Below are positions 8,155 through 17,555 of a DNA stretch of 64,000 nucleotides, in pieces; position 1 is the first letter of the stretch, and every line of letters begins with the position of its first letter. Under the pieces are notes generated by a model. The model did not search any database. It was not told where the DNA came from and saw only the letters and a list, made by a program, of their open reading frames with translations. The stretch is from an uncultured Litoreibacter sp. Lineage in GTDB: Bacteria; Pseudomonadota; Alphaproteobacteria; Rhodobacterales; Rhodobacteraceae. A program made the translations under genes and the position numbers. The stretch lies in NCBI RefSeq assembly GCF_947487515.1, contig NZ_CANKWO010000004.1, positions 62,001 to 126,000 on the forward strand, read 5' to 3'.

Positions 8155-8966
8155 AGATATTGTTTCTCGGGGATGTGATGGGGCGTGCGGGGCGCGCGGC
8201 CATCGTGGATCGACTGCCCAAACTGCGGGCAGAGTGGGCGTTGGATTTTGTCGTCGTGAACGGTGAGAACGCCAGCTCTGGCATGGGGTTGACCGCTGCG
8301 CACGCCAAGGTGCTTTTGGATGCGGGCGCGGATTGCCTGACGTTGGGCGACCATGCCTTTGACCAGCGCGACATGCTGCAGTTCATCGAAAAAGAGCCGC
8401 GCGTAATTCGCCCTTTGAACTTTGCGAAGGATGCCCCAGGCCGAGGTCATGGGGTGTTTGAAGCGGGCCGCGGGCGCAAAATTCTGGTCACGCAAGTGCT
8501 GGGGCAAGTGTTTATGAAGCGCGCCTTTGAAGACCCCTTTGGCAAGCTTGAACAAGTGTTGAAGGCGCATCCTCGCGGGGGGATGGTGCAGGCGTCTTTG
8601 GTGGATATTCACTGCGAAGCCACTTCCGAAAAAATGGCAATGGGTCATTGGTGCGACGGGCGCGCAAGCGTCTGCGTGGGCACCCATACCCATGTGCCAA
8701 CCGCGGATGCGATGATCATGCCGCAAGGCTGCGCCTATCTGACGGACGCGGGCATGTGCGGCGACTACAATTCGGTGATCGGCATGGAAAAGGCCGAGCC
8801 AATGCGCCGCTTTGTCACGGGCATGGTCAAAGGCCGGTTTACCCCCGCAGTGGAGGAAGCGACCCTCTCCGGCCTTTATGTAGAGACCGATGATCGCACA
8901 GGTGCAGCCACCCGCATCGAGATGGTCCGCCAAGGCGGGCGGCTGGCGCAAACTGGCCCAGCGTAA
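8151..8966 (+). CDS. YmdB-like (TIGR00282) metallophosphoesterase
   Basis: A 271-residue calcineurin-like phosphoesterase. Metal-ligand motifs are visible in order: FLGDVMGRAGR, VNGENASSGMG, LGDHAFDQ, MGHWCDGRAS and GTHTHVPTAD. The family includes Bacillus YmdB, reported as a cyclic nucleotide phosphodiesterase; activity here is inferred only. It is translationally coupled to the 5-FCL gene, a pairing common in Rhodobacterales. Confidence 0.92.
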   Translation: MKILFLGDVMGRAGRAAIVDRLPKLRAEWALDFVVVNGENASSGMGLTAAHAKVLLDAGADCLTLGDHAFDQRDMLQFIEKEPRVIRPLNFAKDAPGRGHGVFEAGRGRKILVTQVLGQVFMKRAFEDPFGKLEQVLKAHPRGGMVQASLVDIHCEATSEKMAMGHWCDGRASVCVGTHTHVPTADAMIMPQGCAYLTDAGMCGDYNSVIGMEKAEPMRRFVTGMVKGRFTPAVEEATLSGLYVETDDRTGAATRIEMVRQGGRLAQTGPA

Positions 8967-9014
8967 CACCCTATTTGAGCCCCGATATGAGCCCCCGAAA
9001 AGGATGACCCTACC

Positions 9015-9920
9015 ATGAGCGAGCGCAACAATTTGTTCGGTGCGCTGCTTGTTATGGGCGCGGGGTGGGGGCTGACCCAACCGCTGAGCAAAATCGCCGT
9101 TGAAGGCGGCTATAGGCAATTCGGCTTGGTGTTCTGGCAGGTGGTTATCGCGGGCTGCGTGCTTGGCGTGATCTGTATGTTGCGCGGCAAGCCGATGGTC
9201 TTCGGGCGCCACCAGATTTGGTCTTGCACTGTGATCGCGTTGATCGGGACGGTTCTTCCGGGGGCGGGGTCTTTTGCAGCGCTGGAGGTTTTGCCGTCCG
9301 GTTTGGTGTCCATCCTGCTGTCGTTGGTCCCCATGTTGGCCTTTCCTGTCGCGGTTCTCTTGGGAAACGAGACTTTCCAGTGGTCGCGGCTGATTGGGTT
9401 GGTCTTTGGCCTGTGCGGAGTGTTGCTGATCGTGCTGCCAGAGGCCAGTTTGCCGGATCGTGCGATGGTGGCCTATATCCCGCTGGCGATGATTGCCCCG
9501 CTGTTCTACGCGGTGGAGGGCAACTACGTCGCCCGTTGGGGCACGGCTGGGCTTGATCCGTTGCAATTGCTGTTCGGCGCAAGCGTGATCGCGGCGTTGG
9601 TATCGGGACCTGTGGCCCTGCTGCGGGGGCAGTTTATTGATCCCGTGACCAGCTATGGGCTTGCCGAATGGGCGCTGATCGCTTCCTCGCTTGTCCATGC
9701 GTTCGTCTATGCCGGTTACGTCTGGCTTGTGGGCCGCGCAGGGCCGGTGTTTGCGGTGCAGGTCGGCTATCTTGTGACCGCATTCGGAGTCGTTTGGGCA
9801 ATGTGGTTGCTGGGAGAGCGCTATTCGCTTTGGGTCTGGGCCGCCTTTGCTATACTGATGGTCGGGCTGGCTCTGGTACACCCACGCGCACCTGAAAAGA
9901 TTGAACCACTGGAACCCTAG
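9015..9920 (+). CDS. DMT family transporter (EamA)
   Basis: A 301-residue membrane protein with ten predicted hydrophobic segments arranged as two EamA repeats (first about 8-140, second about 152-288). The N-terminal GAGWGLTQPLSKIAVEGG and the PxxxALxxxLxLGE-like ends of each repeat (here VQVGYLVTAFGVVWAMWLLGERYS) are typical. Substrate unknown. Its stop directly abuts the ATG of the SLC13 permease gene, so the two are probably co-transcribed. Confidence 0.88.
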   Translation: MSERNNLFGALLVMGAGWGLTQPLSKIAVEGGYRQFGLVFWQVVIAGCVLGVICMLRGKPMVFGRHQIWSCTVIALIGTVLPGAGSFAALEVLPSGLVSILLSLVPMLAFPVAVLLGNETFQWSRLIGLVFGLCGVLLIVLPEASLPDRAMVAYIPLAMIAPLFYAVEGNYVARWGTAGLDPLQLLFGASVIAALVSGPVALLRGQFIDPVTSYGLAEWALIASSLVHAFVYAGYVWLVGRAGPVFAVQVGYLVTAFGVVWAMWLLGERYSLWVWAAFAILMVGLALVHPRAPEKIEPLEP

Positions 9921-11708
9921 ATGGAACTTCTCGACCTGTCCCAAAATACCCGCGCTCTCTTGGCCTTGCTTGTGGTCATTGGAATGTTTGCCCTGTTCGT
10001 GCGCGAAACCTACCCGACCGAAGTGGTGGCGATCGGCGGGGCGTCGGTGTTGCTGGCGACGGGGGTGCTGCCCTATCAGTCGGCCTTGGCGGTGCTGTCC
10101 AATCCGGCCCCTTGGACAATTGCGGCCATGTTTATCATTATGGGAGCCTTGGTGCGCACGGGGGCGTTGGATTGGTTCACACAAACCGCCGATAGAAACG
10201 CGGCCAAGAACCCTGCGTTGGCATTGGCCGCGATGTTTGCCTTCATCGTGTTTTCCTCGGCAATCGTGTCCAACACTCCGGTGGTCGTGGTGATGATCCC
10301 TGTCTTCGTGCAGCTGTCTCGTACTTTGGGGGTGTCCGCCTCGAAGCTGCTGATCCCGTTGTCCTATGCGGCGATTTTGGGGGGGACGCTGACGTTGATC
10401 GGGACCTCGACAAACCTGTTGGTCGATGGTGTGGCGCGCGCCAACGGGCTGGCCCCGTTTACGATCTTCGAAGTCACGCCCTTGGGCATCATCTTGGTGG
10501 TTTGGGGCATGATCTACCTGCGCTATATCAGTCCGCGCTTGCTTCCCGAGCGCGACAGCATGGCGACGATGCTGTCTGATCGCTCCAAAATGAAATTCTT
10601 CACCGAGGCGGCGATTCCCCCAGACAGCAACTTGATCGGCCGCGAAGTCTTGGATGTGCAGCTGTTCAAACGGGAAGGTGTGCGGCTGGTGGATGTGGTG
10701 CGCGGTGACACCTCTTTGCGCCGCAACCTGCAAAGCGTCACGCTGCAAACCGGTGACCGCGTGGTGTTGCGTACCGAAATGACAGAGCTTTTGTCGCTGC
10801 AACGGAACAAAGAACTCAAGCGCGTCGATCAACTGTCGGCCGTTGAGACCTCGACGGTGGAGGTCCTGATCACGCCCGGATGCAAGATGGTCGGGCGCTC
10901 GCTTGGGTCCATGCGCTTGCGGCGTCGCTATGGGGTGTATCCTTTGGCGGTGCATCGGCGGAACCAAAATATTGGGCGGCAGCTGGATGATCTGATCGTT
11001 CGGGTCGGTGACACGTTGCTTTTGGAGGGCGCGCAGGAAGATATCTCGCGGTTGGCCAATGACATGGAGCTTGTTGATGTCTCGCATCCCTCCGCGCGGG
11101 CCTTTCGCCGATCCCACGCCCCGATCGCCATCGCGACCCTTTTGGCGCTTGTGGCCTTGGCGGGATTCGGGGTGGCTCCGATTTTCTTGCTGTCGATTCT
11201 TGCGGTGGCCACGGTGTTGCTGACCCGCTGCATTGACGCGGATGAGGCGTTTTCCCATGTCGATGGCCGCTTGCTGGTGCTGATCTTCGCGATGCTGGCC
11301 ATCGGGGCAGCGCTTGAGGCCTCGGGCGCCGTGTCGCTGATCGTTGAGGCTTTGGCCCCATGGATGATGAATTTGCCGCCGTTCTTTGTGGTGTGGGGGA
11401 TTTACCTGCTGACCTCTGTTTTGACAGAGCTGGTGTCCAATAATGCGGTGGCCGTGGTGGTCACGCCCATCGCCATCGGGTTGGCCTCGGCCATGGGGTT
11501 GGATGCGCGGCCCTTGGTGGTGGCGGTGATGGTGGCTGCCTCCGCCAGTTTTGCGACGCCCATCGGCTATCAAACCAACATGCTTGTCTATGGCCCGGGG
11601 GGCTATAAGTTCACCGATTTTATGCGCGCAGGTATTCCGTTGAACCTGTCGATCGGGTTGCTGGCGTCCTTGGTGATCCCGATGATTTGGCCTTTGTCCT
11701 TGCCATAA
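9921..11708 (+). CDS. SLC13 family permease with two RCK_C domains
   Basis: A 595-residue protein: an N-terminal membrane half (about 10-185, VSNTPVVVVMIPVF and GTLTLIGTSTNLLVDG, the SNT and substrate/cation signatures of the DASS/ArsB clan), a central soluble part with two TrkA-C (RCK_C) domains (about 205-380), and a C-terminal membrane half (about 390-590, TELVSNNAVAVVVTP, a second SNNA motif). Cation-coupled anion transport (sulfate, carboxylate or similar) is the family role; the substrate is unknown. A paralogue of the same architecture lies convergently at 12231-14012. Confidence 0.9.
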   Translation: MELLDLSQNTRALLALLVVIGMFALFVRETYPTEVVAIGGASVLLATGVLPYQSALAVLSNPAPWTIAAMFIIMGALVRTGALDWFTQTADRNAAKNPALALAAMFAFIVFSSAIVSNTPVVVVMIPVFVQLSRTLGVSASKLLIPLSYAAILGGTLTLIGTSTNLLVDGVARANGLAPFTIFEVTPLGIILVVWGMIYLRYISPRLLPERDSMATMLSDRSKMKFFTEAAIPPDSNLIGREVLDVQLFKREGVRLVDVVRGDTSLRRNLQSVTLQTGDRVVLRTEMTELLSLQRNKELKRVDQLSAVETSTVEVLITPGCKMVGRSLGSMRLRRRYGVYPLAVHRRNQNIGRQLDDLIVRVGDTLLLEGAQEDISRLANDMELVDVSHPSARAFRRSHAPIAIATLLALVALAGFGVAPIFLLSILAVATVLLTRCIDADEAFSHVDGRLLVLIFAMLAIGAALEASGAVSLIVEALAPWMMNLPPFFVVWGIYLLTSVLTELVSNNAVAVVVTPIAIGLASAMGLDARPLVVAVMVAASASFATPIGYQTNMLVYGPGGYKFTDFMRAGIPLNLSIGLLASLVIPMIWPLSLP

Positions 11709-11790
11709 AGCGTTAATCTTCCGTATTGGGGGATTCCCTGAGCGGGGCGGGCAGTGTAGATTGCCCGCAAATTACGTATGCGAGGACCCT

Positions 11791-12234
11791 ATGCGCGCCA
11801 CAACCTGTAGCCTTATTGCCGTAGTGGCGCTGTCCGTGTCCGGATGTGGTTTCCTGCGCGATGTTCTCTTCGACCGCCGTGCCCCCTTTGAGACACCAGC
11901 CCCACAGCCAGAGCGCGAAGCCCGTCCGGTTCTTGTCGCCCTAGAGGCGGATGCGGTGTTGGTCGGCATGGATGACACCGTGCAATGTCTGGGCAGTGCA
12001 GGGGCCGCGGGTCGCGCCAACGGCTGGACCGGTACGTTGTCCGAATGCCCGTACCCCTATACCTACGAGGTGGTTTTGGCGGCGGGCACTTTGCCGGGGC
12101 GCGTGGTGTTGCAAGAAGTGATCAACCCGTTGATCGTGGATGACGCCGAAGTGCCCTTCCGCCCGCTGGCGGTGGTCACTGTGACGGACCCGAACGGGCA
12201 ATCCTACCGCTTTGAAAGTGCGGCAGGCTTCTAA
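11791..12234 (+). CDS. Predicted lipoprotein
   Basis: The frame opens earlier, but the ATG at 11791 begins a lipoprotein signal (MRATTCSLIAVVALSVSGC, lipobox VSGC) and yields 147 residues. The mature part is soluble, with two possible disulfide cysteines (VQCLG and LSECPYPYTYEV). No family recognised. A 7-bp GCGGGCA/TGCCCGC hairpin lies just upstream (11747-11768). It converges with, and overlaps by 4 nt, the SLC13 permease on the other strand. Confidence 0.7.
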   Translation: MRATTCSLIAVVALSVSGCGFLRDVLFDRRAPFETPAPQPEREARPVLVALEADAVLVGMDDTVQCLGSAGAAGRANGWTGTLSECPYPYTYEVVLAAGTLPGRVVLQEVINPLIVDDAEVPFRPLAVVTVTDPNGQSYRFESAAGF

Positions 12235-14012
12235 AGCGGCCAGAACGCTAGGATGGCAGGGATAGACACCGCCACCACCAGAATTTCCAAAGGCAACCCC
12301 AAGCGCCAGTAGTCCCCGAAGCTGTAGCCGCCCGGGCCTAGGATCAACGTGTTGTTCTTGTGCCCGATGGGCGTCAGAAATGCACAGGATGCGGCCACGG
12401 CGACGGCCATCAAGAACGGGTCGGGATTTACCCCCATGGTTTGCGCCATGGTGATCCCAACCGGAGCCGCCACAATCGCGGTGGCCGTGTTGTTGAGCAC
12501 ATCCGACAAGGTCATGGTTACCACCATCAAAATGGTCAGCACGGCCCAAGGGGGCATGCCATCCGTCAATGACACAAGGCTGCCCGCGATAAGCTCTGTG
12601 CCGCCTGATGCTTCAAGGGCCGCCCCCAGAGGGATCATCGACCCCAGTAGCACGACCACCGGCCACTCGATGTGGGTGTAGAGCTCTGACAAAGGAACGA
12701 TGCGCGTCAGCACGAAGGTCACGACAACTATCCCAAGCGCCACCGGCAGGTAGATAATCCCCAAGGAGGCCGCAATCACGGCGGCGGCGAACAGGCCAAT
12801 CGCCAGCCATGTCTTCTTGTCTTCAGTCACCGCAAGCCCGCGGGCCGCAAGTGGAAGGCATCCCAGCCATTCAGTCACGTCGTTGGCGCTGTCTTGGGGC
12901 ACCAGCAGCAACAGAATGTCGCCGGTTTCAACCACGGTTTTACGCACCTGCTTGCGGATGCTCTTCCCGCTGCGTGATATGCCCATCAGCACAGAGCGTT
13001 GGCGCCAAGCCAGCCCGATCGCCTGCGCTGTCTTGCCGTTGATGCGGCTTTGCTCGGTGACCACGACCTCGATGACCTTCAAGCCGTCGCTGTCGGCGCG
13101 CAAGTGGCCTTCGCGTTTGGCGTCGGCAAAATCCAGCGACAATGTCGTGCGCAACTCATCCAAGGCGTCGGGCGTGGCCTCTAGAACCAAGGCGTCGCCT
13201 GCCATCAGGGCAGAGTTCTGCGCCGTGCCATAGCGGCGTTTGCCATCGCGGATCAGGCCCAAAATGGCGACATCGGCTTTCTCGGCGTCTTCTTGCAGTT
13301 CGCGCAGGCGTTTGCCGATCAGCTTGGATTTCTCGGGGATCGTCAGCTCCGCGATGTAATCCGCGTAGTCATCCATCGGATTGCCCGCGCGGCCTTGGTC
13401 GCTGCCTTGCGGGATCAGGCGCCACCCGATGAGAGCCACAAACAGCAACCCCGCAATGGCAGTGACACCGCCCACTGGTGCGAAGTCGAACATTTTGAAC
13501 GGCTCGCCCAACATGTCCTCGCGAATGGATGCGATGATGATATTCGGCGGCGTGCCGATCAATGTCGCCATGCCTCCAAGAATGGTGCAAAACGACAGGG
13601 GCATCAGCGACAGACCGGGGCCGCGCCCCGCTTTGCGGGCCGTTTGGATGTCTACGGGCATGAGCAGGGCCAAGGCCGCCACATTGTTCATAAAGGCAGA
13701 TAACACGCCGCCAATCAGCCCCATCAACGCGATATGCGCCCCAAGGGAGCGCGCGCTATCAACCAATGTGCGCGTGATCAAGAAAACCGCACCAGATCGC
13801 ACCAACCCCGCAGAGACCACCAAAACCAAGGCCACAACCAAAGTGGCAGGGTGCCCGAAGCCCTCGAAAGCGTGCTTGGGCTCGATCACGCCGAGCACAA
13901 CCCCCGCCATCAAGGCGGAAAAGGCAATTAGATCATACCGCCAACGCCCCCACAGCAAGAGAACGAAAACAACTCCGAAGAGGGCGAACAGGGTGATTTG
14001 ATCTTGTGTCAT
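12231..14012 (-). CDS. SLC13 family permease with two RCK_C domains (second copy)
   Basis: The ATG at 14012 (MTQDQITLFALFGVVF) is preferred over the frame start at 14114, because the upstream residues are not membrane-like. About 593 residues with the same plan as the permease at 9921: membrane half with AFMNNVAALALLMPV and MATLIGTPPNIIIA, two RCK_C domains (about 205-380), then a second membrane half with LSDVLNNTATAIVAAPVG. The two paralogues converge around a small lipoprotein gene. RCK_C domains usually bind a regulatory ligand. Substrate unknown. Confidence 0.9.
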   Translation of the reverse strand: MTQDQITLFALFGVVFVLLLWGRWRYDLIAFSALMAGVVLGVIEPKHAFEGFGHPATLVVALVLVVSAGLVRSGAVFLITRTLVDSARSLGAHIALMGLIGGVLSAFMNNVAALALLMPVDIQTARKAGRGPGLSLMPLSFCTILGGMATLIGTPPNIIIASIREDMLGEPFKMFDFAPVGGVTAIAGLLFVALIGWRLIPQGSDQGRAGNPMDDYADYIAELTIPEKSKLIGKRLRELQEDAEKADVAILGLIRDGKRRYGTAQNSALMAGDALVLEATPDALDELRTTLSLDFADAKREGHLRADSDGLKVIEVVVTEQSRINGKTAQAIGLAWRQRSVLMGISRSGKSIRKQVRKTVVETGDILLLLVPQDSANDVTEWLGCLPLAARGLAVTEDKKTWLAIGLFAAAVIAASLGIIYLPVALGIVVVTFVLTRIVPLSELYTHIEWPVVVLLGSMIPLGAALEASGGTELIAGSLVSLTDGMPPWAVLTILMVVTMTLSDVLNNTATAIVAAPVGITMAQTMGVNPDPFLMAVAVAASCAFLTPIGHKNNTLILGPGGYSFGDYWRLGLPLEILVVAVSIPAILAFWPL

Positions 14013-14130
14013 GGGGTAGGTGTATCGGTCTTTTGCGCGCGCCGGAAGCGGGGAAAATCGTGCTGTGTCTTGCAGATTGCAGGACGCTTGCCTAAAAGCA
14101 GCGCAACACAGCATTTAAGGGGAGAGACCC

Positions 14131-14871
14131 ATGGCCGGCCACTCAAAATGGGCAAACATCCAACACCGCAAAGGTCGTCAGGATAAACTACGCTCCAAAC
14201 TGTTCTCCAAGCTTGCCAAGGAAATCACCGTGGCAGCCAAGATGGGCGACCCTGATCCCGATAAAAACCCGCGTCTGCGTTTGGCTGTTAAAGAGGCAAA
14301 ATCGCAATCCGTGCCCAAGGACGTGATCGATCGCGCGATTAAAAAGTCGCAAGGCGGTGATGCTGAAAACTACGACGAAATTCGCTATGAAGGTTACGGC
14401 CCGGGCGGTGTGGCTGTCATTGTTGAGACGATGACCGACAACAAGAACCGTACTGCATCCACCGTGCGTTCGACGTTTACAAAAAACGGCGGCAACTTGG
14501 GCGAGACAGGCTCGGTTGGTTTCATGTTCGATCGCAAGGGACAGGTCATTTATCCTGCTGCAGTGGGCGACGCAGACACCGTGATGATGGCGGCCATCGA
14601 GGCTGGGGCGGAAGATGTGGATTCCTCCGACGAGGGCCATGTCATCATTTGTGCGGACACGGATTTGAACACAGTCTCCACTGCACTAGAAGCTGAACTG
14701 GGGGAATCTGAATCAACGAAGTTGATCTGGCAGCCTACCACGACGACTGAACTGGATTTGGAAGGTATGACCAAGCTGATGAAGCTGATCGACGCGCTGG
14801 AAGATGATGACGACATCCAGAACGTTACCGCCAATTTCGAGGCCAGCGACGAGGTCATGGCGCAGCTCTAG
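14131..14871 (+). CDS. yebC: YebC/PmpR family protein
   Basis: A 246-residue protein with the canonical N-terminus [18 protein letters not shown] and the family core ([35 protein letters not shown]). The family comprises YebC/PmpR transcription regulators and the TACO1-type translation factors; recent work ties some members to relief of ribosome stalling. GGGGAGAG precedes the ATG. A strong terminator follows, so it appears monocistronic. Confidence 0.96.
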   Translation: MAGHSKWANIQHRKGRQDKLRSKLFSKLAKEITVAAKMGDPDPDKNPRLRLAVKEAKSQSVPKDVIDRAIKKSQGGDAENYDEIRYEGYGPGGVAVIVETMTDNKNRTASTVRSTFTKNGGNLGETGSVGFMFDRKGQVIYPAAVGDADTVMMAAIEAGAEDVDSSDEGHVIICADTDLNTVSTALEAELGESESTKLIWQPTTTTELDLEGMTKLMKLIDALEDDDDIQNVTANFEASDEVMAQL

Positions 14872-14900
14872 TTTCGCCCCATTTTTTTCGCCCTATGTGC

Positions 14901-14940
14901 GGCGCGATCTTCCTGAGCGAAGGTCGCGCCGTTTTGTCTT
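14901..14940 (+). terminator. Intrinsic terminator after yebC
   Basis: A 12-bp stem GGCGCGATCTTC / GAAGGTCGCGCC (one G-U pair) with loop CTGAGC, followed by GTTTTGTCTT. Confidence 0.85.
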
Positions 14941-14966
14941 GCGATGGTGGTCGCGCATGTTGCCTG

Positions 14967-15845
14967 TCAGGGGCGGTGAACAAGATTTGCTTTTGCGTGG
15001 TGCAATACTGATTTTGTGAGGGATTGAAGCGGCTTGGCGGTTCGGCGTGACACCTGCCAGTATAGCTGAACCTCCATGGGTGCGTTCGGGGAAACCTCTA
15101 CAAGCCGCCCCGCGCGCAGATGTTCACGGCACAGCATTTCAGGGTTCATCCCCCAGCCCAAACCCAGACAGGCGGCTCTGATGAAGGCATGCGTCGAGGC
15201 CATTCGGTGCTTTTGCAAGGTGACCGCACGGCCAGCCACAGCCTTTGCCCAGTCGCTTTGCAGCCTGTCTTTGTCATTGAACGTGAGGGCAGGCGCGGCC
15301 TCCAGTGCTGTGAGGTTTGGCCCCTCTGGCATGTATCGCGCCATATACTCTGGGGAGGCCGTTGCGAAATACCGCATAGCCCCCAATGCGTAGCTGTCGC
15401 AGCCCTGCACTGGGCCGGGATGGCCGGTAATCGCCGCCGCTACCTCGCCAGAGCGCAACCAGTCTGCGCTATGGTCTTGGTCGTCTACAATCAAGTCAAA
15501 CAAAAAGCTGTCATCGGTGGAAAGGGCCGGCAACAACCATGTCGCAAGGCTATCCGCATTCACCGCAATTCGGACCGGCGTTTTGGATTCGCTTGCGGGC
15601 AGCCCGACCTCCAGTGCTTTCTCCATCAAGCGGACTTGATCGGTATGGACCGCAAGAAGCCTGCCCGCTTTGGTGCCGCTGCACGGTTGCCCGCGCTTCA
15701 CAAGGACGGTGCCAACTTGATCCTCAAGCTGTTTGATGCGCTGCGAAATCGCTGATTGCGTCACCCCAATTTGAGCCGCAGCAGTGTCGAAGCTGCCGGT
15801 GCGGATTACGGCACTAAGGGCCTCTAGCTGTTTGTAGTCATACAT
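14967..15845 (-). CDS. argP: LysR family regulator, ArgP/LysG type
   Basis: A 292-residue LysR-type regulator: winged helix-turn-helix at about 1-60 (YKQLEALSAVIRTGSFDTAA, GVTQSAISQRIKQLE) and a periplasmic-binding-like effector domain after residue 90. The N-terminal sequence and the divergent LysE/ArgO exporter gene identify it as the ArgP/LysG subgroup, which senses lysine and arginine and controls export of basic amino acids. The 91-nt divergent intergenic region holds a candidate operator. Confidence 0.88.
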   Translation of the reverse strand: MYDYKQLEALSAVIRTGSFDTAAAQIGVTQSAISQRIKQLEDQVGTVLVKRGQPCSGTKAGRLLAVHTDQVRLMEKALEVGLPASESKTPVRIAVNADSLATWLLPALSTDDSFLFDLIVDDQDHSADWLRSGEVAAAITGHPGPVQGCDSYALGAMRYFATASPEYMARYMPEGPNLTALEAAPALTFNDKDRLQSDWAKAVAGRAVTLQKHRMASTHAFIRAACLGLGWGMNPEMLCREHLRAGRLVEVSPNAPMEVQLYWQVSRRTAKPLQSLTKSVLHHAKANLVHRP

Positions 15846-15853
15846 AAGCTATT

Positions 15854-15877
15854 CTAATGCCAATTAAGAATGATTAG
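15854..15877. promoter_or_regulatory. Candidate ArgP/LysG operator
   Basis: In the divergent argP/exporter intergenic region, CTAAT (15854-15858) and ATTAG (15873-15877) form an inverted repeat 14 nt apart in AT-rich sequence. LysR-type regulators bind such interrupted dyads containing T-N11-A. The assignment is inferred from position only. Confidence 0.35.
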
Positions 15878-15936
15878 CTAGTCTATATAGGTCAGCACAT
15901 ATATCACCCCAAAGAAACGTCAATTAAGGTCATGAT

Positions 15937-16539
15937 ATGCAAGTCTTCTTTTCAGGGTTTCTGCTCAGTTTTTCGCTGATCATGGCGATCGGAGCTCAGA
16001 ATGCCTTTGTGCTCCGGCAAGGTATTCGCCGCGAACATGTGTTACTTTGCGTGGCGGTCTGCGGGGTGTCGGATGCCTTGCTCATCACATTTGGGGTGAC
16101 AAGCTTCGGCGTGTTGAACGAGATGATGCCGTGGCTTGGTCCGATCATGCGGTATGGCGGAGCGGTATTTTTGCTGGTTTACGGGGCAATGGCGTTCAAA
16201 TCCGCATGGACCAGCACAGAGGCCTTGGACGTCGAGGGGCGCGCGCGCAAAGATTGGCGCAAAGTTGTGGCGACCTTATTGGCGCTGACCTTCCTGAATC
16301 CTCATGTCTATCTGGATACAGTGATTTTGCTGGGCTCCATTGCTGCGCAATATGGTGAGGACCGCACGCTGTTCGGGGCTGGGGCGGTGATTGCGTCGCT
16401 TACATTTTTCACCTTGCTTGGATTTGGCGCGCGATTGCTGGCGCCGTTGTTTGCGCGGCCCAAAGCATGGCGGGTTCTGGATGCCATGGTGGGGGCTACG
16501 ATGTGGCTGATCGCCTTTAGCCTCATCTTCAACGGATAG
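15937..16539 (+). CDS. LysE/ArgO family amino-acid exporter
   Basis: A 200-residue inner-membrane protein with about six hydrophobic segments. The N-terminus GFLLSFSLIMAIGAQNAFVLRQGIRREHV and the motif FLNPHVYLDTVILLGS are diagnostic of LysE/ArgO, which exports L-lysine and L-arginine by proton exchange. It diverges from argP, its likely activator. The start codon follows a weak AAGG-type site. Confidence 0.92.
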   Translation: MQVFFSGFLLSFSLIMAIGAQNAFVLRQGIRREHVLLCVAVCGVSDALLITFGVTSFGVLNEMMPWLGPIMRYGGAVFLLVYGAMAFKSAWTSTEALDVEGRARKDWRKVVATLLALTFLNPHVYLDTVILLGSIAAQYGEDRTLFGAGAVIASLTFFTLLGFGARLLAPLFARPKAWRVLDAMVGATMWLIAFSLIFNG

Positions 16540-16577
16540 GGGTTGCACCTCCCGAAGCAAGCGCGTCAGGTGACGCC

Positions 16578-17474
16578 ATGGCACAAACGCGAAACAGGCC
16601 CGTTGCGGGCGCAATCTGGATGTTGATCACTGGGCTGATGTTCGTGGCCGTGACCGCAATCGTAAAATATGTCGGGTCCGAGTTGCCCGCCGCTCAAGCC
16701 GCCTTTTTGCGCTACCTTTTGGGGCTCGTCTTTGTGATCCCGATGATCGGCGCAATTGTTCGGGCAAAACTGACGCCGCGCGCTTTGAAAATTTTCTGTT
16801 TCCGCGGGGGTATTCATACTTTGGGTGTGACGCTGTGGTTCTATGCGATGACCCAGATTTCAATCGCCGAGGTCACGGCGATGAACTACCTGTCGCCAGT
16901 CTATGTGACACTCGGGGCGGCGGTCTTCTTGGGCGAGAAGCTGGCCTTTCGCCGCATGATGGCGGTGGCTGTCGCTTTGATCGGGGCGATGGTGATCTTG
17001 CGTCCAGGGTTTCGGGAGTTGTCCTCTGGTCATTTTGCGATGTTGGTCACGGCCGTGATGTTCGCGGGATCCTACCTGTCGGCCAAGTTGATGGCGGATG
17101 AGGTCAGTCCGGCAATTGTTGTGAGCATGCTGTCTATTACCGTGACCATCGGCTTGGCTCCGTTGGCGGCAATGGTTTGGGTGACCCCCAGTTTGACGCA
17201 GCTTGGTTGGATGTTTCTGCTGGCCTGTTTTGCCACTGCGGGGCACTATTCTATGACGCTGGCTTTCCAAGCGGCACCGGTCACAGTCACCCAGCCGGTG
17301 ACGTTTTTACAATTGTTCTGGGCCGTGCTTTTAGGCGCGTTGGTGTTTGGCGAGGGGTTTGACGGCTGGGTGATCTTCGGCGGGGTCATCATCCTTGCGT
17401 CGGTCAGTTTCATTACGTGGCGCGAAGCTGTGTTGAGACGGTCTGAGGAGCCCAAACTCACCCCAGAAGCCTAG
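16578..17474 (+). CDS. DMT family transporter (EamA)
   Basis: A 298-residue protein with ten hydrophobic segments and two EamA repeats (about 9-140 and 150-285). TAIVKYVGSELPAAQAAFLRYLLGL and FYAMTQISIAEVTAMNYLSPVYVTLGA fit the drug/metabolite transporter family. It follows the LysE-type gene by 38 nt and may be co-transcribed with it. Substrate unknown. Confidence 0.88.
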   Translation: MAQTRNRPVAGAIWMLITGLMFVAVTAIVKYVGSELPAAQAAFLRYLLGLVFVIPMIGAIVRAKLTPRALKIFCFRGGIHTLGVTLWFYAMTQISIAEVTAMNYLSPVYVTLGAAVFLGEKLAFRRMMAVAVALIGAMVILRPGFRELSSGHFAMLVTAVMFAGSYLSAKLMADEVSPAIVVSMLSITVTIGLAPLAAMVWVTPSLTQLGWMFLLACFATAGHYSMTLAFQAAPVTVTQPVTFLQLFWAVLLGALVFGEGFDGWVIFGGVIILASVSFITWREAVLRRSEEPKLTPEA

Positions 17475-17555
17475 CAAAAAACCGATAGATTTCAGAGCGC
17501 ATATCGCTCTAATTGGTGCCAGTATTTTCAAAAATGATTTAAAGGGACCAGCTCA

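Noticed and set aside
8037-11573. 1178-codon minus-strand open frame opposite the phosphoesterase, DMT and SLC13 genes
   Set aside because: His/Arg/Gln/Pro-rich low-complexity product with no domain; it lies antisense to well-supported genes and arises from their GC-rich codon usage.
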